DNA of 64,000 nt from Spectribacter hydrogenoxidans (GCF_031846275.1 NZ_JAVRIB010000009.1:96448-160447), one strand, 5' to 3'. Numbered from the stretch's first letter, positions 45,078-54,416 are shown. The notes: generated from the sequence alone by a model not told the origin. Translations and numbers: made by a program.

Positions 45078-46136
45078 ATGATCGCGTCCCGCTACGCCCT
45101 CTGGCTGCTGCCGCTGCTGGCGGTCATCCTGTTCATCTGGCTGCTCGGGCCCATTCTCACGCCGTTCGTGTTCGCCGCCGGGCTCGCCTATCTGGGCGAC
45201 CCGCTGGTCGACCGGCTGCAGACCTATCGGCTGTCGCGCACTGCATCGGTTCTGGTGGTGTTCGGCACCCTGACCATTCTGGGACTGATGCTGGTGCTGC
45301 TGCTGTTCCCGGTGCTCGAGCACCAGCTGCGCACCCTGATCGAGAACATGCCGCGCTATCTGCAGTGGTTGCAGGCCCGCCTCGAACCGCTGATGGAGAC
45401 CTTCCTGCCGGAAAGCGAGGGCCTGAGCATGGAGGCCCTGCGCAGCCTGGTGGCCGAACACTGGGGCAAGGCTGGCGGCGTGGCCAACGTGATCTGGCAG
45501 CAGGCGTTCTCCTCGGGAACCGCGCTGATCACGCTGGTGGCCAATCTGGTGCTGGTGCCGGTGATCACTTTCTATCTGCTGCGCGACTGGGACCACATGG
45601 TCGCCTGGATTCGCGATCTGTTGCCGCGGCGCATGCTCGGCACCGCGACGGAACTGGCGCGCGAGACCGACGAGGTGCTCGGCCAGTTCATCCGCGGCCA
45701 GCTGCTGGTGATGTCCTTCCTCGGAATGACCTATGCGGTGGGCCTGTGGCTGGCGGGACTGGATCTGGCATTCCTGATCGGTATTGCTGCCGGGCTGGTC
45801 AGCTTCGTGCCCTATCTGGGAGTGATCGTGGGGCTGGCCGCCTCGTCGGTGGCCATGCTGGTGCAGACCGGCGGCGATCTGCTGCCACTGCTGTGGGTGG
45901 GGCTGGTGTTTGCCGTGGGCCAGACACTGGAAGGCGCGGTGCTGCAACCGCTGCTGGTGGGTGACCGGATCGGCCTGCACCCGGTGACGGTGATCTTCGC
46001 GGTGCTGGCCGGCGGCCAGCTGTTCGGATTCGTGGGGGTGCTGCTGGCCCTGCCCGCGGCTGCGGCGATTGCCGTGCTGGTGCGTTATGCCGGGCGGGTC
46101 TGGCGCGAGAGCCGGTTGTATCAGGATGAAAGCTGA
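45078..46136 (+). CDS. AI-2E family transporter (PerM-like)
   Basis: Inner-membrane protein of 352 aa with about eight hydrophobic segments. The N-terminal pair LWLLPLLAVILFIWLLGPIL and the FVFAAGLAYLGDPLVDRLQ turn are typical, as are the long soluble helix with LRTLIENMPRYLQWLQ, YLLRDWDHMVAWIRDLLP, and the conserved GLVSFVPYLGVIVGLAAS and LEGAVLQPLLVGDRIGLHPV. The PerM subgroup is often next to hda and purM. Substrate is unknown; the AI-2E label is historical. Confidence 0.9.
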   Translation: MIASRYALWLLPLLAVILFIWLLGPILTPFVFAAGLAYLGDPLVDRLQTYRLSRTASVLVVFGTLTILGLMLVLLLFPVLEHQLRTLIENMPRYLQWLQARLEPLMETFLPESEGLSMEALRSLVAEHWGKAGGVANVIWQQAFSSGTALITLVANLVLVPVITFYLLRDWDHMVAWIRDLLPRRMLGTATELARETDEVLGQFIRGQLLVMSFLGMTYAVGLWLAGLDLAFLIGIAAGLVSFVPYLGVIVGLAASSVAMLVQTGGDLLPLLWVGLVFAVGQTLEGAVLQPLLVGDRIGLHPVTVIFAVLAGGQLFGFVGVLLALPAAAAIAVLVRYAGRVWRESRLYQDES

Positions 46137-46836
46137 GTCCGCCGCGTCGCTGCCTTCCGCCCAGCTGCCGCTGGGGGTGCAGCTGCCGGATACCGCCACC
46201 CTGGCCGGTTTTGCCCCCGGACCCAACGCGGCGGCGCTGGCCGCCGCCCGCCAGGCCGCGATCGGTCCGGACGAGCGCGGCTACTTCTGCGGTGGACCCG
46301 GCAAGACCCACTTGCTGCAGGCGGCCTGCCGCGCCGCCGGCGAGGCCGGGCGCCGGGCCACCTTTCTGCCGCTGACCGACTGGCGTGATCAACCGCCCGC
46401 CATCCTCGACGGACTGGCCGGGCTGGATCTGGTGTGTCTGGACGAGGTGGATGCGGTGGCCGGCAATCGCGCCTGGGAAGAGGCGTTGGTCGGGGCACTG
46501 GACGGCTGGCGGACCGCCGGCGCCAGTGTGCTGGCGGCCGCCCCGGCCGCACCGGCCCAGCTGACCGGGCTGCTGGCAGACCTGCGTTCCCGGCTGGGCT
46601 GGGGCGCGGTCTACGCCCTCCAGGAACCCGCGGATGACGACAAGCGACGGGTGCTGGTGGCGCGGGCGGCCAGTCGCGGCCTGACGATGCCCGACGAGGT
46701 GGCCCGTTATCTGCTGACCCACACCAGCCGCGATCTGCGCCGGCTGATGCCGCTGCTGGCGCGGCTGGATCGGGCCTCGCTGGCCGCCCAGCGGCGCCTG
46801 ACCATTCCCTTCGTCAAGCAGGTCTGTCAGACATGA
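46126..46836 (+). CDS. hda: DnaA regulatory inactivator Hda
   Basis: Stimulates hydrolysis of DnaA-ATP together with the beta clamp. The 236-aa AAA+ protein starts with a clamp-binding-like QLPLGVQLPDTATLAGFAPG, and has Walker B LDLVCLDEVDAVAG, sensor-region LLADLRSRLGWG, and the terminal DRASLAAQRRLTIPFVKQV. Walker A is shortened: YFCGGPGKTHLLQA, two residues fewer than E. coli YLWSREGAGRSHLLHA. The start overlaps the AI-2E gene end by 11 bases, and the stop overlaps the next gene by four. Confidence 0.93.
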   Translation: MKAESAASLPSAQLPLGVQLPDTATLAGFAPGPNAAALAAARQAAIGPDERGYFCGGPGKTHLLQAACRAAGEAGRRATFLPLTDWRDQPPAILDGLAGLDLVCLDEVDAVAGNRAWEEALVGALDGWRTAGASVLAAAPAAPAQLTGLLADLRSRLGWGAVYALQEPADDDKRRVLVARAASRGLTMPDEVARYLLTHTSRDLRRLMPLLARLDRASLAAQRRLTIPFVKQVCQT

Positions 46837-47699
46837 ACTTCCGGCTTCTGGGTCTGGTTGCACTGCTCGCGCTGGCCAGCGGCGCCGCCTCGGCGCGCGG
46901 CATGGTCTGGCAGGTCAGTGATGCCGACAATACCGTCTATCTGGCCGGCTCGGTGCATCTGCTGCCGCCCTCGGCCTATCCGCTGCCCGAGGCCTTCGAG
47001 CGGGCCTACGAGAACGCGGCCATCGTGGCGTTCGAGACCGATATCGGGGAGCTGCAGTCGTCGGCCACCCAGACCCGGCTGTTCCAGGCGGCCCGCTATC
47101 CGGACGGTACCGGGCTGGAGGATCATCTCGACGACGCGCTGTACGCCCGGGTGGCCGAGCTGCTGGACGAGATGGGCCAGTCCGTAAGCGCCCTGCGCAG
47201 CTTCCGCCCCTGGTTCATCGCCGGGATGATCGAGGTGCAGGCCTTCATGGCCGAGGACTTCCGCCAGGATCTCGGCCTGGATACCCACTTCCACGAACGG
47301 GCGGTGGACGACGACAAGGCGATCCTGCCGCTGGAAACCCTGGATCGGCACCTGGCAGTGCTCACCAAAATGCCGGCGGACATGGCCCGGGATTATCTGG
47401 CGGCCACGGTGGACAACGTTGCGGCGCTGACCGACGCCCCGGCCGCGGTGTTCGATTTCTGGCGCGAGGGTGATGCCGCCGGCCTGGCGGCTTACGTCGA
47501 GGAACAGATCGACGACACGCCGGCCCTTTACGAGCGGCTGCTGTTTTCCCGCAACGATGACTGGATGGAGCACATCGAGGCGCTGCTGGCCGGCAGCGAC
47601 GACGCCATGGTGCTGGTCGGGACGCTGCACCTGGTGGGCGAACACGGGCTGATCGAACAGCTGCGGTCCGCCGGGCACCGCCTCGAGCGCGTCGAGTAG
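46833..47699 (+). CDS. TraB/GumN family protein
   Basis: Exported protein of 288 aa; signal peptide LLGLVALLALASGAASA. The TraB/GumN fold is marked by YLAGSVHLLPPSAYPLPEAF (first conserved GSxH), FETDIGEL, and the second GxxH, MVLVGTLHLVGEHGLIEQLR, with a conserved Glu/His set suggesting a metal-dependent hydrolase. Members are proposed proteases of the Tiki type. Coupled to hda by an ATGA overlap, though a functional link is not evident. Confidence 0.88.
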   Translation: MNFRLLGLVALLALASGAASARGMVWQVSDADNTVYLAGSVHLLPPSAYPLPEAFERAYENAAIVAFETDIGELQSSATQTRLFQAARYPDGTGLEDHLDDALYARVAELLDEMGQSVSALRSFRPWFIAGMIEVQAFMAEDFRQDLGLDTHFHERAVDDDKAILPLETLDRHLAVLTKMPADMARDYLAATVDNVAALTDAPAAVFDFWREGDAAGLAAYVEEQIDDTPALYERLLFSRNDDWMEHIEALLAGSDDAMVLVGTLHLVGEHGLIEQLRSAGHRLERVE

Positions 47700-47703
47700 C
47701 GCG

Positions 47704-48042
47704 TCAGGCCGTCGGCGGCGGGGTCTGCTCGCGCGCCTGCCAGCGCACGAAACACAGACAGCCGGTGAACACGATCACCGTGGCCAGCAGCGCCGGGGCG
47801 GTGATCCAGCCGCTTGCGCCGCGGGCGGTGAACTCGGTCAGCAGCACTGTGAGATAGGCCAGCGACAGCAGGCTGGTCCAGCCGTAGGTATACCGGCGTC
47901 CGCGCCAGAGCCCGGGCAGGGCCGGTAGCAGCGGCAGGCAGGCCAACGGGCCGTAGAGCGGGCCCAGCCACAGCACCAGGCCGCCAATCAGCCCGGCCAT
48001 GGCGACGAGTGTTGCGATGCGAGCGAGCCGACTCAGTTGCAT
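47704..48042 (-). CDS. DUF2069 membrane protein
   Basis: Protein of 112 aa with four hydrophobic segments (LVAMAGLIGGLVLWLGPLYG, LACLPLLPALPGLWRGRRYT, LLSLAYLTVLLTEFTARGAS, APALLATVIVFTGCLCFVRW). The GRRYTYGWTSLLSLAYLTVL core with a basic turn and acidic Glu is the DUF2069 hallmark. It overlaps the end of wrbA by ten bases. The order arsC-wrbA-DUF2069 recurs in gammaproteobacteria. Function unknown. Confidence 0.85.
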   Translation of the reverse strand: MQLSRLARIATLVAMAGLIGGLVLWLGPLYGPLACLPLLPALPGLWRGRRYTYGWTSLLSLAYLTVLLTEFTARGASGWITAPALLATVIVFTGCLCFVRWQAREQTPPPTA

Positions 48043-48632
48043 GGCTGGCTCAGGCGACGGGCCGTATCGGCCACCCGTTTGCCCAGCGCGCGGGCCAGGC
48101 GGCGTTCGTGGTCGGTCAGCGGCCGGGGCGAACCGCCGCTGACATGACTGGCGCCGTACGGGGTGCCGCCGCTGACGGTCTCGTTGAGCGCGCTTTCGCT
48201 GTAGGGCAGGCCCACCAGCAGCATGCCGTGATGCAGTAGCGGCAGCATCATCGACACCAGCGTGGTTTCCTGTCCGCCGTGCAGGCTGGCCGTCGAGGTG
48301 AACACGCCGGCCGGCTTGCCGGCGAGATCGCCGGACAGCCACGGCCCCGCGGTGGTGTCGAGAAAATACTTCAGCGGTGCTGCCATGTTGCCGAAGCGGG
48401 TGGGCGATCCCAGCAGCAGCCCGGCGCAGTCGGCCAGGTCCGAGTGCTCGGCGTAGGGCGGTCCACTGTCCGGCAGGCTGTCGCTGACCGCCTCGCAATC
48501 GGTCGATACCGGCGGCACGGTGCGCACACGGGGCTGCATGTCCGCCACGCTGCTCACGCCGCGGGCGATCTCGTCGGCCAGGGCGGCGGTTGCGCCGTCG
48601 CGGCTGTAGTACAGGACCAGAATGTCGGCCAT
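48033..48632 (-). CDS. wrbA: WrbA-type NAD(P)H:quinone oxidoreductase
   Basis: Flavodoxin-fold FMN enzyme of 199 aa that reduces quinones. FMN sites: YYSRDGATAALADEIARG (phosphate), GSPTRFGNMAAPLKYFLD (ring), TSTASLHGGQETTLVSMM. The stretch GTPYGASHVSGG is typical for WrbA. Its ATG overlaps the arsC stop (TAATG), so it is translationally coupled downstream of arsC. Likely role: oxidative-stress protection by two-electron quinone reduction. Confidence 0.93.
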   Translation of the reverse strand: MADILVLYYSRDGATAALADEIARGVSSVADMQPRVRTVPPVSTDCEAVSDSLPDSGPPYAEHSDLADCAGLLLGSPTRFGNMAAPLKYFLDTTAGPWLSGDLAGKPAGVFTSTASLHGGQETTLVSMMLPLLHHGMLLVGLPYSESALNETVSGGTPYGASHVSGGSPRPLTDHERRLARALGKRVADTARRLSQPCN

Positions 48633-48979
48633 TACAGCAGTGTCCGGATCTGTTCGGGCGGGCGGCCGATCACCGCCCGGTCGTCGGTCTCGAGAATGGG
48701 CCGCTGCAGCAGCTTCGGCTCCTTGAGCAGTGCCTGGATGGCCGTCTCCGCATCGATCTCCGCGAGTTGATCCAGCCCCAGGCTGCGAAATGCCGGTTCG
48801 TTGTGGCGTAGCACGTCCGCGGCGGGCACGCCCAGTTTGGCGAGCAGCGCTTGCAGCGTGGATGCCGAGGGTGGTTCATCGAGATACCGGATCACGGTGA
48901 ACGAGGTGCCTGCCTCTTCAAGCAGGGCCAGGGCGGTGCGTGATTTGGAGCAGCGGGGGTTGTGGTAGAGGCGGTACAC
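48632..48979 (-). CDS. arsC: Arsenate reductase (glutaredoxin-dependent)
   Basis: ArsC/Spx-family thioredoxin fold, 115 aa from GTG 48979 (MYRLYHNPRCSKSRTALALL). The catalytic Cys is in HNPRCSKSR; the arginine triad continues with KEPKLLQRPIL and a terminal EQIRTLL. The frame extends upstream to the long repeat copy B without similarity. With wrbA and DUF2069 downstream and no ars operon genes, a general thiol role is as likely as arsenic resistance. Confidence 0.92.
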   Translation of the reverse strand: MYRLYHNPRCSKSRTALALLEEAGTSFTVIRYLDEPPSASTLQALLAKLGVPAADVLRHNEPAFRSLGLDQLAEIDAETAIQALLKEPKLLQRPILETDDRAVIGRPPEQIRTLL

Positions 48980-49078
48980 GGCGTGTTCGTATCGAGCTTG
49001 GCAGGCAAGGGTAACCGATCGGGATCGCGTTCCGGGTTGGGTCATGGCTTGCCGTGCTCGAACTATTCGACTGAAGAA

Positions 49079-49605
49079 TTCCGCCCCGCTCAAGCGGGCC
49101 GGGTAACTTTCTTGTGCGACCAGAAAGTCACCAAAGAAGCGCTTCCGGCGGGCGAGTCCTGCCTCGAACGGTGTTCGAGGCAGGATGCCCTGGGCGCTTC
49201 GGTCGGCGAGGGGGTGTTTCGACGGCACCTCCGTGTGCCGGCGAAAACCGCGCGCACTTCCTGTGCGCGCCCCTTCGGGCCTGGGACCTCGCCGCCCTGC
49301 AGTGCTCGGCTCGTCCCGACGGGAATCAAGAGCAGCCACATCCGGGTGTGGCGACTTTTTCCCTCCCGTTAGCGCTTGCCGACCGGCCGGTGGGCCATAG
49401 GGTAAGCCGGACAGGACGTCCGGCTTAGCGCCGCCGGCACACTGACGTGCCGTCGGCGCGACCCGGCCATGGCCCGGCGGCCGGGCGGGAATGCCCCGGT
49501 CAGCTTTCGCTGACCGGGGGACAAGCGGTCCGGGTCGCCTTTCTTTTCGTCTCTTTTCTTTGGCGACGCAAAGAAAAGGGACTCGCCCTTCAGGGCGAAA
49601 TTCTT
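49079..49605 (-). repeat. 526-bp dispersed structured repeat, copy B
   Basis: Reverse-complement counterpart of 10042-10567 with only scattered differences outside a variable cassette at about 49326-49360. There the second copy forms a perfect GCCACA-...-TGTGGC hairpin, whereas copy A does not. It lies between arsC (start 48979) and the lytic transglycosylase (stop 49642) and fills most of this 660-bp gap; nothing else is seen there. Confidence 0.85.
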
Positions 49606-49641
49606 ACAATTCTCCCTGAATTGGAGCGTTACGCCAGCCCC

Positions 49642-50211
49642 TTAGCGCCGATACCACCGCTTCGACAACGCCGTATGCACCCGCGCCGGGTACCAGTACT
49701 GCCCGTAACTGCCGTTGTACCGGGCCAGGGCTTCGGTGAGATTGCCGTCCGCCATGTCGAGGTAGTAGCGCAGGATGGTGCAGCCGTAACGCAGGTTGGT
49801 ATCGACGTCGAACAGGTTGTCGTCGGGGCGCCCGATCTCGTCCACCCAGAAGGGCATGATCTGCATCAGACCCCGGGCCCCGGCTGAGGAGATGGCGAAG
49901 CGCCGGAAGAGGCTTTCCACCTGGATCAGGGCCAGCACCAGTTCGGGTTGCAGATCGGCACGGTTGGCCTCGCGGTGTACCGCGCGCAGCAGCGGCAGGC
50001 GCTTGTCGGCGTCCGGCAGGAACGGCGCCAGTCGGGTGGACATGTCCAGCAGCCAGACTTCGGCGTCGAAGCGGTTGTCGAAGCTGTCAGCGCTGTTGAC
50101 GGCCTCGATCAGCGCCTTGCGCAGCCCCGGGTCCACGACCTCGCCATCCGGCTGCGCGACCGCGGGCAGGGCGGCGTTCAGCGCCAGGATAAGCAGCAGT
50201 GGCCGGATCAA
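49642..50211 (-). CDS. Small exported lytic transglycosylase (SLT domain)
   Basis: Cleaves peptidoglycan to 1,6-anhydro products. The 189-aa protein has a signal peptide (MIRPLLLILALNAALPAVAQ), a helical linker, and the Slt domain: catalytic Glu in LALIQVESLFRRFAISSAGA, then RGLMQIMPFWVDEIG, NLRYGCTILRYYLDMADGNL, TEALARYNGSYGQYWYPARV. It is short for the family, lacking any extra cell-wall domains. Start overlaps the proS stop by four bases. Confidence 0.9.
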   Translation of the reverse strand: MIRPLLLILALNAALPAVAQPDGEVVDPGLRKALIEAVNSADSFDNRFDAEVWLLDMSTRLAPFLPDADKRLPLLRAVHREANRADLQPELVLALIQVESLFRRFAISSAGARGLMQIMPFWVDEIGRPDDNLFDVDTNLRYGCTILRYYLDMADGNLTEALARYNGSYGQYWYPARVHTALSKRWYRR

Positions 50212-51920
50212 GTGCGGGCGTGGCCGATGGCTTTGAGCACGGCGTCCATGTCGTGGGGGATCTCGGTGGCGTTATCGGCCGATCGGGCCTTGTATTCCAG
50301 GGTGCCGGCATCCAGGCCGCGCTCGCCGACGACAATGCGATGGGGCACGCCGATCAGATCGGCGTCAGCGAACATCGGACCGGGGCGAAGGCCGCGGTCG
50401 TCCAGGGCGACGTTCACCCCGGCGGAACGGCAGGCTTCGTAAAGCGCCCCCGCGGCGTCGCGGACCCGCTGTGATTTATCCGCCTTGATCGGACAGATCA
50501 GCAGTGTGAACGGCGCGATGGCGTCCGGCCAGAGAATGCCGTTGTCGTCGTGACACTGCTCGATGGCCCCACCCACGATGCGGGACACGCCGATGCCGTA
50601 GCAGCCCATTTCGGGGGTGATGTCGCGGCCATCCTCGTCCAGCACCTTGAGCTGCATCGATTCGCTGTACTTGCGGCCCAGCTGGAAGATATGGCCGACC
50701 TCGATGCCGCGCACCAGCGTCAGCGTGCCCTGGCCATCCGGCGAGGGGTCGCCGGCCATGGCGTTGCGCAGGTCCGCGAATTCGGGTTCGGGCAGATCGC
50801 GGCCCCAGTTGACCCCGGTGAGGTGCCTGCCGTCCTCATTGGCGCCGGTCACGAAATCGGCCAGCGCGGCCACGCCGTGATCGGCGATCACCCGCACGTC
50901 GGCGCCCACCGGCCCCAGCGAGCCGGGGCCGGCGCCGAAGTGGCGGCGGATGACGGCTTCGTCGGCGAAGGCGAGCGGGGCGGCCACGGCCGGCAGACGT
51001 TCCGCCTTGATCGGGTTGAGTTGGTGGTCGCCGCGCAGCAGAAGCAGCACCGGATCGCCGTCGGCGCCATCGACTACCACCGATTTCATGGTCTTTTCGG
51101 CGGGTATCGACAGCGCCTGGCACAGGCCGTCGATGGTGGTGATGCCGGGGGTGTCGACCACCGCCCGTTCAGACTGCGGGGCGGGGCGTTCGACGGCCGG
51201 TGCCGGCAGGGCGGCGGCTTCGACGTTGGCGGCATAGGAGCCGGTATCCGACACCGCCAGTTCGTCCTCGCCGCTGTTGGCCAGCACGTGGAACTCCTCA
51301 CTCTTCGAACCGCCGATGTCGCCCGGATCGGCGGCCACCACCCGGTATTCCAGGCCCAGCCGCTCGAAGATGCGGCAGTAGGCCGCGCGCATGTTGTCGT
51401 ATTCGCGTTGCAGATCGGCGGCGTCCATGTGGAAGGAGTAGGCATCCTTCATCAGGAACTCGCGGGCGCGCATCACGCCGAAACGCGGGCGGATCTCGTC
51501 GCGGAACTTGGTCTGGATCTGGTAGAGGTTGATCGGCAGCTGGCGGTAGCTGCGCACATCGCGCCGCACCAGGTCGGTAATGACCTCTTCGTGGGTGGGG
51601 CCGAAGCAGTACTCGCGCTCGTGCCGGTCCTGCATGCGCAGCATCAGCGGACCCATGGCGTCCCAGCGACCGGATTCCTGCCACAGTTCGGCCGGCTGCA
51701 CCGCGGGCATCAGCAGTTCCAGCGCCCCGGCCGCATTCATTTCCTCGCGCACGATGGCTTCCACCCGGCGCAGGACCCGCAGGCCCAGTGGCGTCCAGGT
51801 ATACAGCCCGGCAGCCAGCCGGCGGATCATGCCCGCACGCAGCATCAGCTGGTGACTGACGATCTCGGCATCCGCCGGGGTTTCCTTGGTGGTATGCAGC
51901 GAAAAACGGGACAGGCGCAT
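50208..51920 (-). CDS. proS: Prolyl-tRNA synthetase (bacterial type)
   Basis: Class II synthetase of 570 aa (E. coli 572). Motif 1 region LYTWTPLGLRVLRRVEAIVR, TxE in FGPTHEEVITDLVRRDVRSY, motif 2 QIQTKFRDEIRPRFGVMRAR, an inserted YbaK-like editing domain about residues 225-400 (DTPGITTIDGLCQALSIPAE), motif 3 MGCYGIGVSRIVGGAIEQ, and an anticodon-binding C-terminus. ATG 51920 (MRLSRFSLHTTKETPADAEI) is the classical start. It is followed by the transglycosylase with a four-base overlap. Confidence 0.96.
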   Translation of the reverse strand: MRLSRFSLHTTKETPADAEIVSHQLMLRAGMIRRLAAGLYTWTPLGLRVLRRVEAIVREEMNAAGALELLMPAVQPAELWQESGRWDAMGPLMLRMQDRHEREYCFGPTHEEVITDLVRRDVRSYRQLPINLYQIQTKFRDEIRPRFGVMRAREFLMKDAYSFHMDAADLQREYDNMRAAYCRIFERLGLEYRVVAADPGDIGGSKSEEFHVLANSGEDELAVSDTGSYAANVEAAALPAPAVERPAPQSERAVVDTPGITTIDGLCQALSIPAEKTMKSVVVDGADGDPVLLLLRGDHQLNPIKAERLPAVAAPLAFADEAVIRRHFGAGPGSLGPVGADVRVIADHGVAALADFVTGANEDGRHLTGVNWGRDLPEPEFADLRNAMAGDPSPDGQGTLTLVRGIEVGHIFQLGRKYSESMQLKVLDEDGRDITPEMGCYGIGVSRIVGGAIEQCHDDNGILWPDAIAPFTLLICPIKADKSQRVRDAAGALYEACRSAGVNVALDDRGLRPGPMFADADLIGVPHRIVVGERGLDAGTLEYKARSADNATEIPHDMDAVLKAIGHART

Positions 51921-52017
51921 GCGCGGTAATCGCTTGTGTGGGAGTGGATGCGTGGATTCTAACCGGGCCGGGCCCCGAGTGCTTGCAGGCCGTGGTCGAT
52001 GCCGCCACCCTCGGGCA

Positions 52018-52929
52018 ATGAGCATCGATCTGGACACTTGGCACGCCCGCGGGCAGACCTACCGCCACGAACGGCACCCGATCTTCTATGTCGACGAGGG
52101 ACAGGGCGAGCCGCTGCTGCTCATCCATGGGTTCCCGACGGCCTCCTGGGACTGGCACGCCCTGTGGCCGGGGCTGACCGACCGGTACCGCTGTGTGGCG
52201 CCCGACATGCTGGGTTTCGGCTTCTCCGCCAAGCCGCGCCGCCACGATTATCGCATCGCCGAACAGGCGGACCTGCACGAGGGCCTGCTCGATCTGCTGG
52301 GGATCGGCCGGGTGCATGTGCTGGCGCACGACTACGGCGATACCGTGGCCCAGGAACTGCTGGCCCGGGATGTCGACCGTTGCCGGATCGGGCAGCCAAC
52401 CCGCATCGCCAGCCTGGGACTGCTCAATGGCGGGCTGTTTCCGGAGACCCACCATCCGCGGGCGGTGCAGACGCTGCTCCTCGGCCGTGCGGGTTGGCTG
52501 ATCGCCCGGCTGATGAGCGAGCGGGCATTCGCCCACAACATGCGGGCGATCTTCGGCGAGCAGACCCCGCCGTCGCCAGCGACGTTGGCGGCCCTGTGGG
52601 CCCTGGTGCGCCACAACCGCGGGACGCGGATCGCCCACCGCCTGATCCGCTACATGCCGGAGCGCCGCGAACACCGGGCGCGCTGGGTGGGGGCGCTGCA
52701 GGCCGCGGGCGTGCCGATGCGGCTGATCAACGGCCTGCAGGATCCGGTATCCGGCCGCCACATGGTGACGCGCTACCGCGAGCTGATTCCCGATGCCGAC
52801 GTGGTGGCGCTGGACTGCGGCCACTATCCGCAGATCGAACAGCCCGCCGCGGTGCTGGAAGCCTATCTGGCGTTTCGCGCCGGCCTCGGCGATCCGGATC
52901 CGGGCATGGATGGATCGCCGGAGGTTTGA
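52018..52929 (+). CDS. Alpha/beta hydrolase, haloalkane dehalogenase/epoxide hydrolase type
   Basis: Cytosolic 303-aa hydrolase. HGFP at 37-40 forms the oxyanion hole; the nucleophile is Asp105 in LAHDYGDTVA rather than Ser, the signature of dehalogenases and epoxide hydrolases. A cap domain spans about 150-240, INGLQDPVSG supplies the second acid, and VALDCGHYPQIEQP the histidine. The substrate cannot be assigned; the HDYGD elbow is shared with several related hydrolases. Divergent from proS. Confidence 0.82.
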   Translation: MSIDLDTWHARGQTYRHERHPIFYVDEGQGEPLLLIHGFPTASWDWHALWPGLTDRYRCVAPDMLGFGFSAKPRRHDYRIAEQADLHEGLLDLLGIGRVHVLAHDYGDTVAQELLARDVDRCRIGQPTRIASLGLLNGGLFPETHHPRAVQTLLLGRAGWLIARLMSERAFAHNMRAIFGEQTPPSPATLAALWALVRHNRGTRIAHRLIRYMPERREHRARWVGALQAAGVPMRLINGLQDPVSGRHMVTRYRELIPDADVVALDCGHYPQIEQPAAVLEAYLAFRAGLGDPDPGMDGSPEV

Positions 52930-53034
52930 TGGCAGCCGCCTGCGGGGCGCGGCTCGCAGGCGGCACGTCCTTATCCGCCGTTCAGGCCCGCGGCGGCTGC
53001 CCGCGATGGCGACCGGGCCCGCTCCCGCCGTGAC

Positions 53035-54390
53035 CTAGGCTGCCCCGACCCACAGCAGTCCGCCGCCCAACAGGACACCTGATACCAGGAAGGTTACGAA
53101 ACAGTAGCCGAGCACGCTGCGCAACGGCAGGCCGGCGATGGCCAGCAGCGGTATGGTCCAGAAGGGCTGGATCATGTTTGTCCACTGGTCGCCGTAGGAC
53201 ACCCCCATGATCACCTCGGGCAGGGGCACGTCGAGCGCCCGGGCAGCCTCGATGAATACCGGTCCCTGGACTACCCACTGGCCGCCGCCGGAAGGCACGA
53301 AGAAGTTGACGATTCCCCCCGAGACGAACGCCCAGAAGGGCAGGGTGTCGGCACTCGAGAAGCTGACAAAGAAATCGGAAATGATGACCACCAGTCCGGT
53401 GTCACGCATCAGGCCCATGATGCCGGCGTAGAAGGGGTACTGGAGCAGAATTGGGCCGAGGGTGGCGCCCGCGCGCGTGATCAGCCGAACATAGTGTAGT
53501 GGCGAGCGGGCCAGCAACAGGCCGCCAGCCAGGAAACTCCAGTTCACCACGTTCAGCGTCAGGGCGGGGCCGTTCGCGGCGAAGTGGCGGGCCAGCCAGA
53601 CTGCCAGCAGTATCCCGATGGCCAGCGACAGCGGTCGCCACTGCTCCAGACGCTGGCCCGGCGTGGTGGGGCTTGGATCGGGATCCGCCTCGTCGTCGTC
53701 CGTCAGCAGATGGTCGGGCATCGGCGTTGTGCGCGATGGCCGCATCAGGGCGCAGACCAGGGCCACGGTCGGCAGTGTGACGGCCGCGATGATCAGGTTC
53801 CAGTACGCGAACACGGTTTCGGTGACCGGTATCAGGCCGATGCTGTCGGAAAGCGCATGGCCCGGCGTCGCCACGAACAGGGGCGACGAGCCGGAGTAAC
53901 CCATGTGCCAGACCACGAATCCCGAGTACGCCGACGCGACCAGCAGCGGGTAGTCCAGCGCCAGCCCCCGCCGGTGGCCGGCCCGGGCAACCGCGGCAGC
54001 CAGCAACGCGCCGGCCGCCAGACCCAGCGACCACGCCAGCAGGCTCGCCAGCCCGGCAGCCATGGCGACCGTGAAATAGGCGCCGAACGCCGACCGCGGG
54101 AGTGACGCGACACCGCGCAGCAGAGCCCGAGCCGCATCGGTATGCGCGAGGGTGTGAGCCAGGACCAGGGTCATGGCGATCTGGGTGGTAAAGGCCAGCA
54201 GACCGGAGAGGCCGTCGCCCCAGATATCCACGGCCGCTACCGGCCCGGTGTCGGTCAGGCCGATCGCCAGCCCGAAGGTGACCAGCGTCAGCAGGATCGC
54301 GAAGACATAGGGGTCCGGGTACCAGCGCTCGACCAGCGCCACGAAGGGACGGGCGACGGGTTCCAGTGTCAGCCCGCGCATGGAACCCAC
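53035..54390 (-). CDS. atoE: Short-chain fatty acid transporter (AtoE family)
   Basis: Inner-membrane permease of 451 aa with about eleven hydrophobic segments. AtoE marks: VARPFVALVERWYPDPYVFA at the start, AYSGFVVWHMGYSGSSPLFV, and FVSGGIVNFFVPSGGGQWVV, then GVSYGDQWTNMIQPFWTIPL, which is highly conserved. Transports acetoacetate or butyrate in E. coli. It follows the MetX-like hydrolase by 26 bases on the same strand, suggesting a two-gene unit for an acyl substrate. Confidence 0.92.
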   Translation of the reverse strand: MGSMRGLTLEPVARPFVALVERWYPDPYVFAILLTLVTFGLAIGLTDTGPVAAVDIWGDGLSGLLAFTTQIAMTLVLAHTLAHTDAARALLRGVASLPRSAFGAYFTVAMAAGLASLLAWSLGLAAGALLAAAVARAGHRRGLALDYPLLVASAYSGFVVWHMGYSGSSPLFVATPGHALSDSIGLIPVTETVFAYWNLIIAAVTLPTVALVCALMRPSRTTPMPDHLLTDDDEADPDPSPTTPGQRLEQWRPLSLAIGILLAVWLARHFAANGPALTLNVVNWSFLAGGLLLARSPLHYVRLITRAGATLGPILLQYPFYAGIMGLMRDTGLVVIISDFFVSFSSADTLPFWAFVSGGIVNFFVPSGGGQWVVQGPVFIEAARALDVPLPEVIMGVSYGDQWTNMIQPFWTIPLLAIAGLPLRSVLGYCFVTFLVSGVLLGGGLLWVGAA

Positions 54391-54416
54391 GAGTCAGTGA
54401 CGGGCGAGGCGCGTCG

